Below, in pieces: positions 1 through 13,762 of a DNA stretch of 64,000 bases. Origin of the DNA: Synchiropus splendidus. Lineage: Eukaryota; Chordata; Actinopteri; Syngnathiformes; Callionymidae. The position numbers and the translations under genes were made by a program. The stretch lies in contig NC_071334.1 in assembly GCF_027744825.2 (NCBI RefSeq), positions 35,309,937-35,373,936 on the forward strand, in the 5' to 3' direction. A model generated the notes under the pieces. That model was not told the origin of the DNA and did not search any database. It was given only the letters and a program-made list of their open reading frames with translations. Position 1 is the first letter of the stretch; every line of letters starts with the position of its first letter.

Positions 1-269
1 CTGTTCTCCTGCTTGGAGCTGAGTGTCATGATATATAACAAAAATCTGAAATGTTGTCATTCTTACATTTCCTATTTTATTATGTTTTATAGTTGGTTTT
101 ATATGAGTTATATATGACAATTTCTAAAGTATAGACGGCGCACACATCTGTGTAACGTACAGGTACCAAGGGGTATTCTTGTAATTGGTCTAGTGTTGTT
201 GTATTTTTGCGTTTTCATGTGTTTAATGTGTAAATATTTTCACTTTACTCAAATTGTTTTCTTTTCCAG

Positions 270-451
270 GTCCCCAGTTAATGCGTCAGGGAATGCTGAG
301 TATGCGTTTAATCATCCTGTCCGTTGTGCATCCGAGGAATCCCTCCCATGTTCTCTTGCTTCTGATACTATGGCAAGTGTTGCCATGGTGACCTTTAGTG
401 TCTTCAATGAAACAACAAAGACAGTACTGCTCAACTTTCCAGCTAGGCCAG
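270..451 (+). CDS. lepr: lepr exon: end of the N-terminal FN3 part of CRH1
   Basis: First coding exon in the window. The acceptor is TTTTCCAG and the donor GTAAGAAG; the exon starts on the third base of a codon, so at least one coding exon lies further left. The 60 codons include several cysteines and N-glycosylation sequons (NAS, NET). They occupy the place of the cysteine-rich stretch before the KPDPP linker of human LEPR. Sequence conservation here is weak; the assignment rests mainly on position and on frame continuity with the next exon. Confidence 0.8.
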
Positions 452-2810
452 GTAAGAAGCTGATTTGATGTTGTCATTAAATTCAATTTATTTAACTATT
501 AGTGCAATCATAGTGCCATCTCAGTGAAAATGTAAAAATTGTTTACTGTTCTTTTCTGCTGTTAAACGTAGTAATGCTCTTGTACCACACACAAAAAAGG
601 CTTGAAATATTACAGGACTTTAAGTTATACAAAACTGAGTAATTAGGGTAAGGTTTGAAGCAAAATGTACGGATACTGCATCAAAATACTTTATATCATA
701 GAAATGTGCTAGATAATTGAATTACATGAAAGATGGAACAAAATGTCCTTTGTCCATTGTCATGGTAAAAGTCTTAAAATGTGCGTACAGTTCAAACATG
801 GAAAATGAGTTATTTTTACAAGTCACAGGGAAAGATGTGTTGCTGAGAATGTCGAGAAAGTATCTTGTCTAGACAGTCGATTCTCCTACTGTACCACACG
901 CACCTGCAATTTAGTAGCATCAATTACCTCTGTATTACCACCGTTAAATGTGCAGCCCATAGGTGCTTCACACTGTACCAATGGACTTATGGGTTATAAG
1001 TTCATCATGAGCCTCCCGGAAATTTGATTTCCTTTGAAGTCCTTGACTGCAACAATGTGGCTTAAATATTTAAAGCTGAAGCTAGACGAGAGCACTTGTT
1101 AGGAATACATTTGTGTCATGCATCTGTGTGTCTACAGCAGAAGACAAGCTCACTCCACAGCACTGTTTCAGGATAGTATTTGCTTATATGCCTGAATGTC
1201 TGAACACAGTTTTTTTCAGCTTTTACATTTACAGATTGTGTTTATTTTAGCACTGTACATTGCTTGTCTTACATCTACTCTGAACCTCATCATTGTCAAT
1301 GATAACCAGAAGAAGAAGACATTAGGGCAGACCTGGGCAAAGTGCGGCCCGGGGGCCATATGCGGCCCTTTTCCTGTGTTTTTGCGGCCCTCATGAGGTC
1401 GGACTAAAACTATACAACTGATAAGTAGTCATTTTTCGGACTATTTTTTGTCTTGTTTCTTTCTTAGCATTACTATTTCAAGAATGATTATAACATGTTC
1501 AGGACTTAAATTTCTTTTCATCTGCTATTTTAGTGAGTATTTTTTGTTCCTCAAAATACATGAAAAGAAAATTGAAAATATATATTCTAATTTCCTTTTA
1601 ATATTTCATAGATGTTTTTGCTCTAGTTTCATTATTTATATTCAACTTAAATTGCATAATTGCCTAATAAATGCAATATTTTTATAGGTTTCATGCCATA
1701 TTTGCACTTCATATCTTTGCTTCCATTGAATGGTTCGTTCTTTGTTACGTAAGATTTTTTTTGTCCCGTCATGTTTCTTAGTCATCGCTGCCTTCCTTTT
1801 GGCATGATGGCCCCTCACTACTGTCACAGTTTATAATGTGGCCCTTTAGGAAATTTAACTGCCCACCTCTGCATTAGGGAGTAGGTCAGTCTTGAACCTC
1901 TTTTGTCAAAACGAACTGTAAACATCATTTTGTTTGTAGATTTGCTCCGATCCAGGTCTTTATACTCTGAAGATTTAGATTACAACACCTTAAGGCTGCT
2001 CTGTTGGCTTGTAGCTATCACATTGTCAGAATGAAGGAGTAGGAGGAGGCCAGGAAAAATCAGCGCAGGAACATACTATGCCTTACAATATTTTTGTATT
2101 TCTTCTCTAGATACGAACAGGTCTTTTTTGTCTACTCAAACACAGCATTTATTTCTTCTCTACTTATCACTCACACACTCACTTTACCAGCATTCTTTTT
2201 TTAATGTGTTAATGTGTTCACTCCATATATAGTCATCAATGTTTCCATCTCCATTGTGGAGAGGTAGTAGTAGCAACACTTAGTTTCATTTGTTGCCATT
2301 GTGAATCGTGTGATCTGTGTTCTATTAGCGAGAACTTTTTACATCTTCAAAACTGTTAAACTCATTCTGAAACCAAAAACAATGAGGACATCTCCAACTA
2401 AATTCAGACTATTCAAATTCACAATCTCCAGCCATCCAGGAGAAGCTCAAAGTCGACCCTCCTTCTCGTATGATGCCAATGATGCCACCAGGATGTGGAC
2501 TCCTTTCAGATGAGGACTACGCTGTAGACCTTATGTCTCTCAGTTGTGGTCCAGGGGACACATCAGTATACCACCATAAGTGCTGGATTAATAATATGAT
2601 CATTTTTTTTTCTGTATGGCATAGTTATTCGGGCAGCAGCCTCGCTGCAAGAAGTCTAACTGTGACCTGGTACCTTGCAGTGTGGAGTTGGTATGCTACT
2701 ACTTCCCTACTGCTACTTCTCCACAATGGAGATGGAAACATTGATGACTATATATGCAGAAAGTGAACACATTAAAAAAAGAATTGCATCATGAATTAGG
2801 AATATATATA

Positions 2811-2870
<60 letters not shown>

Positions 2871-5800
2871 ATCTTCACAAAAGAAGTTGTTAAGTCTCTT
2901 TGTCATTGCATGTCGGAATGGGAATTGATTGGGGTCGCGGTTATGGGCTGGGGCCGGGGCTTTGGACACCCTGTTTCAAAATCCTAGTATGTGTATTCTG
3001 ATTCTGCAATTTTCATCTTCACAGCAAAGCCCAGCGCTCCCATCAACCTGTCTTACAATCAGACAGTTGAGGCAATGTTGTTCTTGCTGTGGGAGGTCCC
3101 GGACTACTCTGACTATGGCCTCCTCAAATACCAGGTCCGTTTCGCTGTGAATGCCAGTCTTCCAGTTTGGCAGGTAAATGCAAACTAAAGTTGCTCTCTA
3201 CTAGCGTGACATGTAATTCCAAACTAAACTCAATAATCCAGGTGCCAACACATGCTTTAATCCATTTCACTTTAGGCTCAAACACTTCGACCGACAAGTT
3301 AAATAGTGTTCCTCCTTGAATAGGACAAATAGCATTGATGTGTTTGCTTAGGGATTTCCTCTGGGACTTTCTCTGTTTCTTTTAGTGATTGTTTGACAAC
3401 TCAGCCTCTAACTCTTAAAACTATGTGACAAGGAGACTACATCTCCCTGTGGTCATCGCGCTGTCAAGCACCTTGGTGATTAGACCATGACTGGCTCAAC
3501 TATAGAGATATTATGGAGTCAGCCCTAGATCATCTTTGTCCCAGACCTGAAGAGAAAGGTGTACAACAGACCCTCCTCCATCAACTACGTCTCACCATCC
3601 CACCTTCCTCCCTCTGTATTTGTTTGCAACGGACTTGAGCAGGTTAAGCAGGTTCTTAACTGCTCCCCTCAGGCTGGAGGCTGAACTAAACATCATCTAA
3701 AACCTCCCGCTTCAAGAACATGTGGCTCATCAACAGTGACACTGCTTTTCGTTTAGTTTGGGAGGTCTCTTCAAACCTCCTGATATAATACGGTTTTCGT
3801 GTTTTCTGTTTTGATCATCTTGATCTCACTGACCATTTTTTGCAATGGGCATTTGTTTGTAATATAGTATGTCGGAGAAAAGACAAAATGCTAAATTCCA
3901 TTTAGCTGCAACTAACATTGAGTTTTTGTTGACAACTGTTATTTGAACATGCCTTAAATCCATTTAGCTAAATAAGATTTTCTAAAGTAGTTGACGTTAA
4001 AACATAACTAAAAGCACCTGGTATCGTAAATATGACATTTGTTTAATAACTGTCATAATAGATATATTGTTCTCTGAATATCTTTTTCCTGCCAACTATT
4101 TTGTGTAACTGGTTCACCCTTGGTTGTTTGAAGGTTATTAACGCTACGCTTGACAAGCCTCAACTGGTTCTGGATCTGAAGCCAAAACTCCCTTACACAG
4201 TACAGGTGCGCTGCTCCACCATGGCTGAGCCCCCGATGTGGAGCGACTGGAGCGACTGCCTACACATCTTCCTTGATAGTAAGTGGCACACACTTACACT
4301 CATTTACCATGTTGGTTTGAAATGATCAATTTGCTGCTTGTATTTGTTTGTATTTGTGAGGTCTTGGATTTCATATAAATCTTTCATATAAATCTGAAGT
4401 GCTCCAGGTGGAATGAATCTTGTGATGCCTCTTGCATGCTCAGAGCATGTTCAGTCATGAAATGATGAAATGCCTCTGCATACATTTGTGTCATTACAAC
4501 TGGATAGCAAGTGTCTGTATTCCTCTCTTCTGACAGGCTGGTTCTTCGACGGACCTGTTAAAAACTCAAGCTCTGCATAGACGATTAGCTGCTGACCTCA
4601 ATTTTCTCTCTGTTGGATTTATAACAATGTTTAATGATTAGAAGCATTTTAGACTCATTACCATTAACATAATCATCACTGATGAGTAACACCTGTCTGT
4701 GATGCTAAGGTCATGATGAATGAGTCACAAAGGTCAGCTCAGCGGTCAAAAGTCATTGGCTGAAAGCTGCCCATATATATATATATATATATACAGTATT
4801 ACACATAGCCATAGTGTTTCAAAACATGAGGTCATGTTGTGTCTTTTTGTTACTTTTTTCTCAAGCTGTGAGTTACATCCCTGAGAAAATTGTTGCACAA
4901 CCGGGGCAGAATGTCACAGTGTACTGCCTGTTCAACGACCACAACTCTGATGCCAGTGGGGCTATGTGGACTTTGAACCACCAGCAGCACCTTCATCGTA
5001 GCCAGTACCACCAGATCAACCAGTGGGTGAGAAACATGGCGTCTCGATTCCATCTCTTGTTTAAACGTAGAGTTTAAGTACTGCATGTGAACTATTAATA
5101 ATGTTGTGTCATTGGGCTCTTTTCTGAACAGCACACTGTTTTAATGTTAATCTTCTGATACTTTAAAGCAGAATATGAATCTATTCCTGTATTTTAGTTT
5201 TGTGGGACAGACAATCACAGTGTGATGTAGCATTGATGTCTTCTGACGGACGACATCAGACAATAGAGAAACAGTGACAAGTACACACTGCTCTTGTCTG
5301 ACTAGCTTTTGTCGACCCAGGTCAGCCAGATCACCGTAAGACCCTCAGAGAATGGAATGTACGACCTGTTGCAGTGTACACAGGAGTGGACCATCCCCTA
5401 CAGCCAGATCTATGTAGAAGGTGTGTGTTGGTGTTACAAACTCTATTTGAAGCTTGCTGATAGAGATATAAGTGTCTATTACTGTCCACAATGCAGTCTC
5501 TAGTTTCTGTCTGTACCTGATGAGGAAGTCCAGTGACCTGGATAGAGTGAATGAAGTGTCATGAAGCACTTTGAAAAACAAGTCTACCGCAGAGCATTTG
5601 TCAACATGATTTCCTTTGTCTCCCGAAACTCTGGTGTTGGGGGTCTTAAATGAGCAAGTTTTATCTTATGGTGTCAACGGACCGGGGCCTGGCATGATAA
5701 GTTTTTCAGAACTTTAGAGTCGCTACCATGTGCTGGGTGAGAGAAAAGCATTTGTGTAAGATAGCACGTTAGCACCAGTTAGCTCTTTTCTGTGAGCTCA

Positions 5801-8800
5801 GTTAATATTCTAGAATCCAACGTTTTGCAATTGTTTGGCAATAATAATATTGACTGTAAAATTTATGTGGAAACTGCTCACAAAGGAAGACTGGATAGGA
5901 AAGATGAAGTGCTGTTGGCATGCAGAGAAAAGCGTCCGCTTAGAGTCCTCCAGGTTAACATTATGTATGGAACATGGTTACTGTCTGTCTTATTCTTTAT
6001 CTGAATTAATTTCAGATGAACATGCTAGTAAAATATACATGCGCTCTACATCAACTGAGTAATATCAGGAATAATTTTATGCAGTTATACGGTTAATATA
6101 GTACATGTTGTGAAATGTGCTGCATCTAATTATTTCACTCAGATGTATCCCTTTTACATGTCTTGTTGAGTTCAGCTTCCTTCAGTTTCGTGTCCAAGTC
6201 AGGGACTGAGCTGCTGTGGAGGGCACACATTAAGCAGTGACACATGTCTTCTTCTGTGCTCATGCTTAAAAATGAGGCCCCAGATCTGCCCGTTTTCTGG
6301 CAGTGCTACTGATCAAACTGAGTTTTTGGGGGTTATTTTTCTACTCAGACTTAAACGTTGTGATAATTATCTGTCTTGTGGCATAAGTTATGGGCCAACT
6401 GTGTCCTTACTTAATCTTGATTCAAATGCTCCACGTTATCGTGGCCATTCTGACGGTTCCTGTTTCCTTCCCCTATCGGGACGAAAACAGGAAAGAGAGT
6501 GCCAGCATGTCGAGGTGCTTCTGGTCTATTAAAAGCACTTTTATATTGAGCTTTCTTTCCCCGGTTTGTGTTTCAGGAGCTTCTATTGACATAAAATGTG
6601 TAACAAATGGGGATATTGATGCTATGGACTGTAGCTGGACCACCACCCAGCTGACCACACCCATATTTAGGTCAAGGTAAGGTAAATAAAAATCGATCTT
6701 TTCATCTCTTTCAATGAGATCTCTCATATGCTCCGGTGCACTAGCATATGGGGGCGTTCTGTTACGGGTCAAGACGTGGAGTGGGACCCAAGTGCAGTGA
6801 TGAAAGTCACAGGAGGCAGCAACAACAAAACCACAACAGAAAGCGTCACCGAACCAGGAGAAACAAACTTAAATCTGTAAACAGAGAGACAAATACACAA
6901 TGAACAGAAATAGTAAAATCACAGAACAAACCAGGAAACAGGCGGAAACAGAGGAAGGAACTAAACTCTAACTCGGGCACCAGGGTTTCAGAGAGTGTAG
7001 TCAAAAAGGAGTAAACTAGAACACAGAGAGAGAACGAACGAACAAAGAGAACCAATTTACCACAGGAACAATAGGAGTCGATCAGTCGAGCACACGATGC
7101 TGGAGTCCAGGTGTTCTTATACGCAGGTGATCAGGGTGTTGATTGGCTCCAGCCGTGTGCCACAGGAACAGGAAGAATGGAGGGAGAAAACAAAACAGGA
7201 CTCATGTGACCAAAATAAAAGCAGAATCATGACAGGTTCGCTACCTTTTACACATTGTGCCTACGTTTTACAAAAGCATTTTTAATTGTAATTGCTAAAG
7301 ACAATGCAATGTGTCCTAGGGAAATGGAAATATGATGTTGCTGTGAACCTAATGCTGGTTCATGCTGCAGCAGACATTTTTTTGTGATCAGTTACTGAGT
7401 TTACCTGAAAAGAGAGGTCTAGCTACCTTTTAAACAAGCAACTGAGAAACCCTGCAAAGTGAAAAAACTGGTTCCCCTTTGTGCAGATGGGCTGACATGC
7501 TGTGTGATGAGATGAAGGCGCTGGAGGGAGCCGGGGTGGTTGTTGGCAGCACCGGTCCAGTTTGCCATCCGAGCTGGTCTGGACACTGCACCATCCGACC
7601 TCTGAGGATGAACTGCTACAAGCTCTGGTTGGAGATCGAATCAGAATTTGGTCCCATCAGATCCAAAGCTGTCTACTTGTCTCCAGCAGACCACAGTAAG
7701 TGAGGAAGAAATTGTTCAAGTTCTGTGACGTTAATTTTGAATAGGGCCATAGAAGTGGGTTGGTATTTCCAAATGAAATACAAAACTTGCTTTCGGCTGA
7801 AAAGAGGACTTTGGACCACTCTGCAACTGTCCAGTGCTTCTTTTCCATAGCCCAAGTTAGACGCTTCTTCCGTTGTGTTGAGTTCAGAAGTGGCTTGACC
7901 ATGGGAACACAGCTATTATAGCCCATTTCCCGGACACGTCTGTGAACAGTGGCTTTTGGTACCTGGACCCACTGTGCCAAAACTACCAGTAACTGGTGTA
8001 CTGACCATGGCATTACTGTCCTCGTTTGGCCTGCCAATTCCCCTGACCTGAACCCCATCATTTATCACAATATTCTGAATTTTCTGAGACAGTCCTGTAA
8101 ATGCTTCTGTACAGTTAGGCTGGTATGGAGATTTAATTTCACTGTTGAAACATTTGGTTTTGGTTGCATTTGCAGTTAAAGCCCACCCACCAACAAACAT
8201 CAAAGCTCTGAGTCGGGGCAGTGGGGTCCTGAAGGTTACATGGGATCCACCAAGGCTTCCTGTGAACGGACTCCAATGTCAGCTCCGTCTACTCTTGCCA
8301 TCTGCAGCCAGAGCTCAGCCGGAATGGAAGGTTAGCTTTCGTTTCATTTGTCATTCAATGTAAACAAATATTCAAATTTTAAATTTGGACAAGCTTTTTG
8401 AAACCATCTGAATGACTGCTGCAACTGCCTTTGAGTAGGTAACAATATTGATTGTCTTAAAAAGGCAATATTGCAACATCCTCTATTTTGAAATTGAATC
8501 TGTATCAGTCGATACAGATTTTCTTTTCATTCTTTTGTTCATTTTCCCTTGCACAAAGGGCACACATTACGTCCTCTGTTGTGGTCGCAGTATGCATATC
8601 TATTTTGTACATTAATGATGGTCACAGGTGGATCTTCAGTCAGGAACAAATTTTTATGGTAGCCTTCTCAGTAACCAAGCCTTTGTTTAAAACAAAATAG
8701 TTGTTTTTGAATGTATAAAAAAGTATTTTACCTGAATGACCATGACATTTTTATTGCTTTCATTCTCAGTGCCAAACGTTAGATGATGACATCAAAAAAA

Positions 8801-11800
8801 CTTTTCTTGTCGAAACATATTTTGATGCGTCAATTGCAGTTCCTGGTTTCCTCAGAAATAACCAGCGGAGGTCAAATTTAATTTAGCTTTGAAATTTTTA
8901 ATAACTTCATATGAATTTCTCCAAACCAAATCTCAATCTGATAATTAAGCACAGACTGTCTTCTGACAGCAATCTGCATTACTGTCTACTACAGTTCAAC
9001 TCGTACTGAGCTGGAAGTCATTCCATTGCGAGTACCATTGTGCTGTATGTGACTGCTCACCTTCATAGTTTTGGACAAACCAAAACATTGTTTCTATTTT
9101 GGGCCTGTTGCAGGTTTATAGTCCATTAAGCGACTCCTGGATGGAGGTTGCGATTCCAGACATGTGCTGGGTCTACAGCGTGCAGGTCCGCTGTGTACAC
9201 GCCTATGGCTCTGGCTACTGGGGCGACTGGAGCGAGCTGGTGTACTCCATGCCTGAAAATAGTCGAGGTAAAGCACCTCATCATGTTCCGAGAGGATATC
9301 GGCTGTAATGCGGTGTTGGAGAGCCGTGGATCAGTGTTGAGTACCAGTGCTAATGGAGAAAACATTCTGTAAACAAAAAGCTTAGTTTATCTGATGATGA
9401 GATGAATGTCACAGTGTCTGAATCCTTCTCAGCTCCAGAACGTGGACCTGATTTCTGGAGGATTCTTCAGAAAGATCAGCAGAGAACCACAACCAATGTT
9501 ACTCTACTTTTTAAGGTACATAACATAATGATCATCAGCTTAAATCCCAACCCATTATTAACATTGGTCTTGTCTTGGCAGCCAATCCAAGCAGCAGGCC
9601 GTTCTTACTGCATTGATGGATTCATAGTTCATCGACAGCTGGCTGGTGGTGGTGTGAACAGAGATCGTATCAAAGTGGTGTCCTCGTACAGTTTCGAGTG
9701 GAACCATGATGTCCAGACTGTCACAGTGGAGGCCTTTAACAATAAGGGGAGCTCAGCAGACAACATTCAGATGACCCTGGAGAGACAACCCAAGCGTAAG
9801 TGAAACAGTGGAACAAGAAAACACGTGTTAGTTTCTAAAGGTGCAAATAATTTCAACATATTTGTGTTCATTCTAACTACCCGTAAATGTTTTTTTCTGT
9901 TCAAATTGATGGGCGATATATTGTTCACGATATGCCGCCAGAAACAATCTCTACGATGGGAATTTTGCACCTCACCATAAATTCGATAAACACGTGGCTC
10001 ATTCACAGCACTGGACTTGCAGACATGAATACGACGAGAATACGTCGTTTTTTTAATACGGGAAACCTTGGATAATTACATTGGTCGACTCTGAGTCTCA
10101 GCATTTGTTTTATTAGTTGGCGTGGTACTAATAGGTCTTGGCGAAACACCGTGGTGAAAAGAGTTGAATATTCGATGGACATCTGCTCTGGTACTGGCGA
10201 CGGTGCCCTCTTCTGTGTCCCCGATTAGGGTTCGCCAGTCATGGACACACTCTCACAGGCAGCGCTAATGTTACAACCTGGCCTCAGTAAGGGACCATCA
10301 ACAAGTTCTAAAGCTGTAAAAGTATGAGTGAAATCATCAAACATGCCAATGAAAGACAACCACTTTAGGAGGGAGAATTGTGAAAAGGTTTTTCATCACA
10401 CCGGACAAGGGACTGGAAGTTTGAATAATGATTTCAAGAGTAGAATATGAAACTATCATGTATTCACATTATTTCTAATATTTCTTCAATAGCATCTAGG
10501 AAATGGGTCCATCGTTAAAGTAAACTGTTCAGGGACGTGATACGATACATTGGGGACAGCAGACAAATGGCTCAATTTAACCCCTAAATAAAACTGGCAG
10601 AGCTGTCTGTCAGACACCACTGGGTTCTACGAGGGATGTGAAATATTACATTTTTGCATCTCGACACTTAGTTAACAAACTCCACTAATAATTGTCATCA
10701 TAAAGCAGTTTCAAGAGAGATTGTAGTGTGTCCAACATATGTAATAGAATAAAAATTGATTTATTGTGATAATTATTATTAACACAAAATGACAGTATTT
10801 ATCATGATTTTTTTTGTCCATATTGCCCATCCCGAATCTACAAAAGTGATAAAAACGTGCAGTGTTCAGTCTCTTTATAAGAGGGTTTGTTTGTATCGAG
10901 TTTCTATAGAAACATGGACGTCTTGTTTGCAACTGTGGAGCAGCCATGCAAGTTTTCTTACCCAGTTTGATTACTGCTTTCCTTTTGATGACCTTCCTTC
11001 TTCTAGTTTTAGTTGTGGGTAATGCCTTTACTAGCACAGTCCTTATTTACTTTTCAAAGACTATCCCACTTCTGAGTAAGGAGAGTGGTAATGGTAATGA
11101 GTTTGGCATCCACGAGGCTCAGAGGATGATCAGAGGACGATCTCTAATCGAGTCTTTTCTTCTGAGAAGTTTTGAAACTCTTGACGAAACTCGAGACTCT
11201 TGCTATCACCATGCAAGGAAGGACAGGTGTCATGGTTTGGACACATGGAGAGCAGAAACCGTACTAAGAGTGTTGGTGGGCAAAGAGGAACGCAACCAGT
11301 GCAGTTTATGGCTGTAGAGAATGAGGACACGAGGAGTTGCAGGAGGTAAAGGTGTGACTACGGTGAAAGATTGAGAAGAAGAAAAGAAGGTGTATTGATG
11401 CAAAAGATCAATTAAGTGCCTGGAGGGAACATGCAACTGACATTTGAATCCAGTTTTGGTAGACAACGTGTGAACTCTTGAAGAGATATTACAGTGAAGG
11501 TGGTGAAGGATTGGAATTCAAATGTCCTCTTTCAGGAAGGATTATGTAAACTCAGCTAAATGTGCCAGGAAACTGGCTAGCCTAAAAAACTGCTGTTGAG
11601 ATCAAAGGGTTTTCTGCCCTTGGTAATACATGGACGGGTTTCTCAGCAATGAGCAAGATTGGTGTTACCACTCGAATCTTAAAGTGTGGATGAAGTCACC
11701 AAGCTTATCAGGAAGTTCATGAAAGTTACTGTCAATGTACAGCCAACTTATGTTATCTTGCAGTTAATATTTTGTCATGCATGTCAGCACGCTGCCAAAA

Positions 11801-13705
11801 TGTGATGCCACATGCCTCAGCCAAACTGATGAGGTGAAAGTTGTTTCCAGAACATGTAATAGAGAAATTGTTTTTCCCACCCGTTACTGTCGCCATTTTT
11901 ATATTTTTCAAAATGCCACCATGCAGATTCCTGGACAAGCTTTTTGGTTTAAACCACGTCATACCATTAGAGTATTTTTCTAATGACCTAAATGTGTTTG
12001 TTTGACAGTGTATTTCGGGTGTTGTTATTTTGTCCTCAGCAAATCCCAGAACTGCATGTTTTTTCATATAGACAAATTGATGATGCACAGTAGCATGAAC
12101 CGTTCACATTTTAGAAACCCACTCAATGTTCTGACAGCTAATGACCCTCACCAGAGAGCGTCATCACTGTTCTATTCCTAGGTTTAGCTCTAATGAAGAT
12201 CCAGGGATATTGCATGATCTATAATGGACTCGGTTTGAGGACACATTTGTTACATTTTAATGTGGTCCACAACCTTTTGCTCTTCTTGTCTCGTATTAGT
12301 AGTTATATTACATGTCTTCAGATCTGAGACCCACAGTCTCTGATGTGGAGGAGCTGGATCTTCATCCTAGCATGTTTTTAAGTACAGAAGATTGTAATTT
12401 TGTCCAGCATCTGAATATTACCAAACCTTTCATGTCAGTCATGTCAGTCAATGCTGCGCTTCCCCTTCCTTTAGGCTCAGATCATCCTCATCGTCTTTGT
12501 TTGCCGTGTCCCCCAGGTCGGTGTGTGCGTTCTTTCCACGCGCTGATCATCAACAGCACGTGTGTGTCCCTGCTCTGGACTCTGCTAGACAACAGCTCTG
12601 TTCCTCTTTCCATGATGGTCCAGTGGTCTTCTCCAAAGCAGCAGGATCATCATAAGGGTGAAGCTCACATCATGTGGGCCAGAGTTCCTTACACTGACCG
12701 TACCGTCTATCTCAAAGGTAAGGAGCCTCTCATAGGTACGTCGTTTGTCTGCTGTAGGGTTCTTGTTTATCCTGCTGCTGTGAGAGAAACGTATACAGAC
12801 ACTATCATGACCTTCACTGAAATACTGTCATGTGTTTTGTTTGTTGTCCATAGTCGATTGCTGTTAAGTCAATGAAGTACTTCCCTCAACAACACACGTC
12901 GCCGCTGAATATCTGTACTCATGCCTGTAGTTGGTTGGCAAAAAAAGCGGTATCCTTGTCCCCTACGTAGTTGTTATACAACTATTTCAACTGAAAAATA
13001 TTTTGTTTTTAAGCATGTAGCTAATTTCTGTACCGAAAGGGCTCCAGGATCAGTTGGGAGAATTTAACAATTTCTGTTTCAAACTCTGATTTCAGGAGAT
13101 TTCTATGGCTTTGAGGAGACGGGCTTTCAGTTGTTCCCAGTCTTTGCTGATGGAGAAGGAAAGTCCGTCTATACCGTCGGTGAGTGGAGCAGTGTTAAAG
13201 TGAAGCTGCCGAGCGCTCACATGCGATGTCCTCTGCAGCCTCTAAAGGAGAGCCGGCACCCTACGTTATGCTGATGATCGTTTCTCTCATCTCCATCGTT
13301 CTGTTCGTGTCGCTGATCCTGTCACAGAACAAGTAAGGACTCATTCGTTGACATCCTTACTCCCTGTCCTATCTCATGCATGTCAGCCTCTGTGGACGGA
13401 AGTAAATTGAATCATAAATCACAATGCTGTCATTTAGATTATATGACTGCTGGCTTCTTAATATCTACTCTATGTCTTAAGTCACCCAGTGAATGAAAGA
13501 TTATTGAATGTCTGGGATCAACAGTGTGATGGGATATTTCTGGTATTTGTACATTTTATCCGAGAATTTGTCATGCATGCGTTGTGATCCGCTAATTGTT
13601 GACTTTAACCGTAGAATGAAGAGGTTTGTGTGGAAGGAAGTGCCAAACCCAAACAAGTGTTCCTGGGCCAGAGGACTGGACTTCAAGAGGGTAAAGGAGA
13701 GAATG

Positions 13706-13762
<57 letters not shown>

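Noticed and set aside
2754..2987. Open frame with a long Tyr-Ile run
   Set aside because: It is the translation of the AT microsatellite at 2814-2868 and has no family similarity.
3450..3830. Possible decayed LINE in a lepr intron
   Set aside because: The composition is coding-like in places, but no reverse-transcriptase block could be read with confidence.
9909..10834. One hAT-like element with GATGGGCRATAT ends
   Set aside because: The two ends resemble each other over only about 12 bases and no target duplication was found, so it is mentioned only in the intron entry.
10946..11317. Plus-strand frame with a hydrophobic start, looking like a signal peptide
   Set aside because: It lies in a lepr intron and has no splice partner or family match. 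The lepr exons on both sides join in frame without it.
12312..12516. Upstream extension of the lepr FN3 exon frame
   Set aside because: The acceptor at 12515-12516 and the incoming phase place the exon start at 12517; the frame before it is open by chance.
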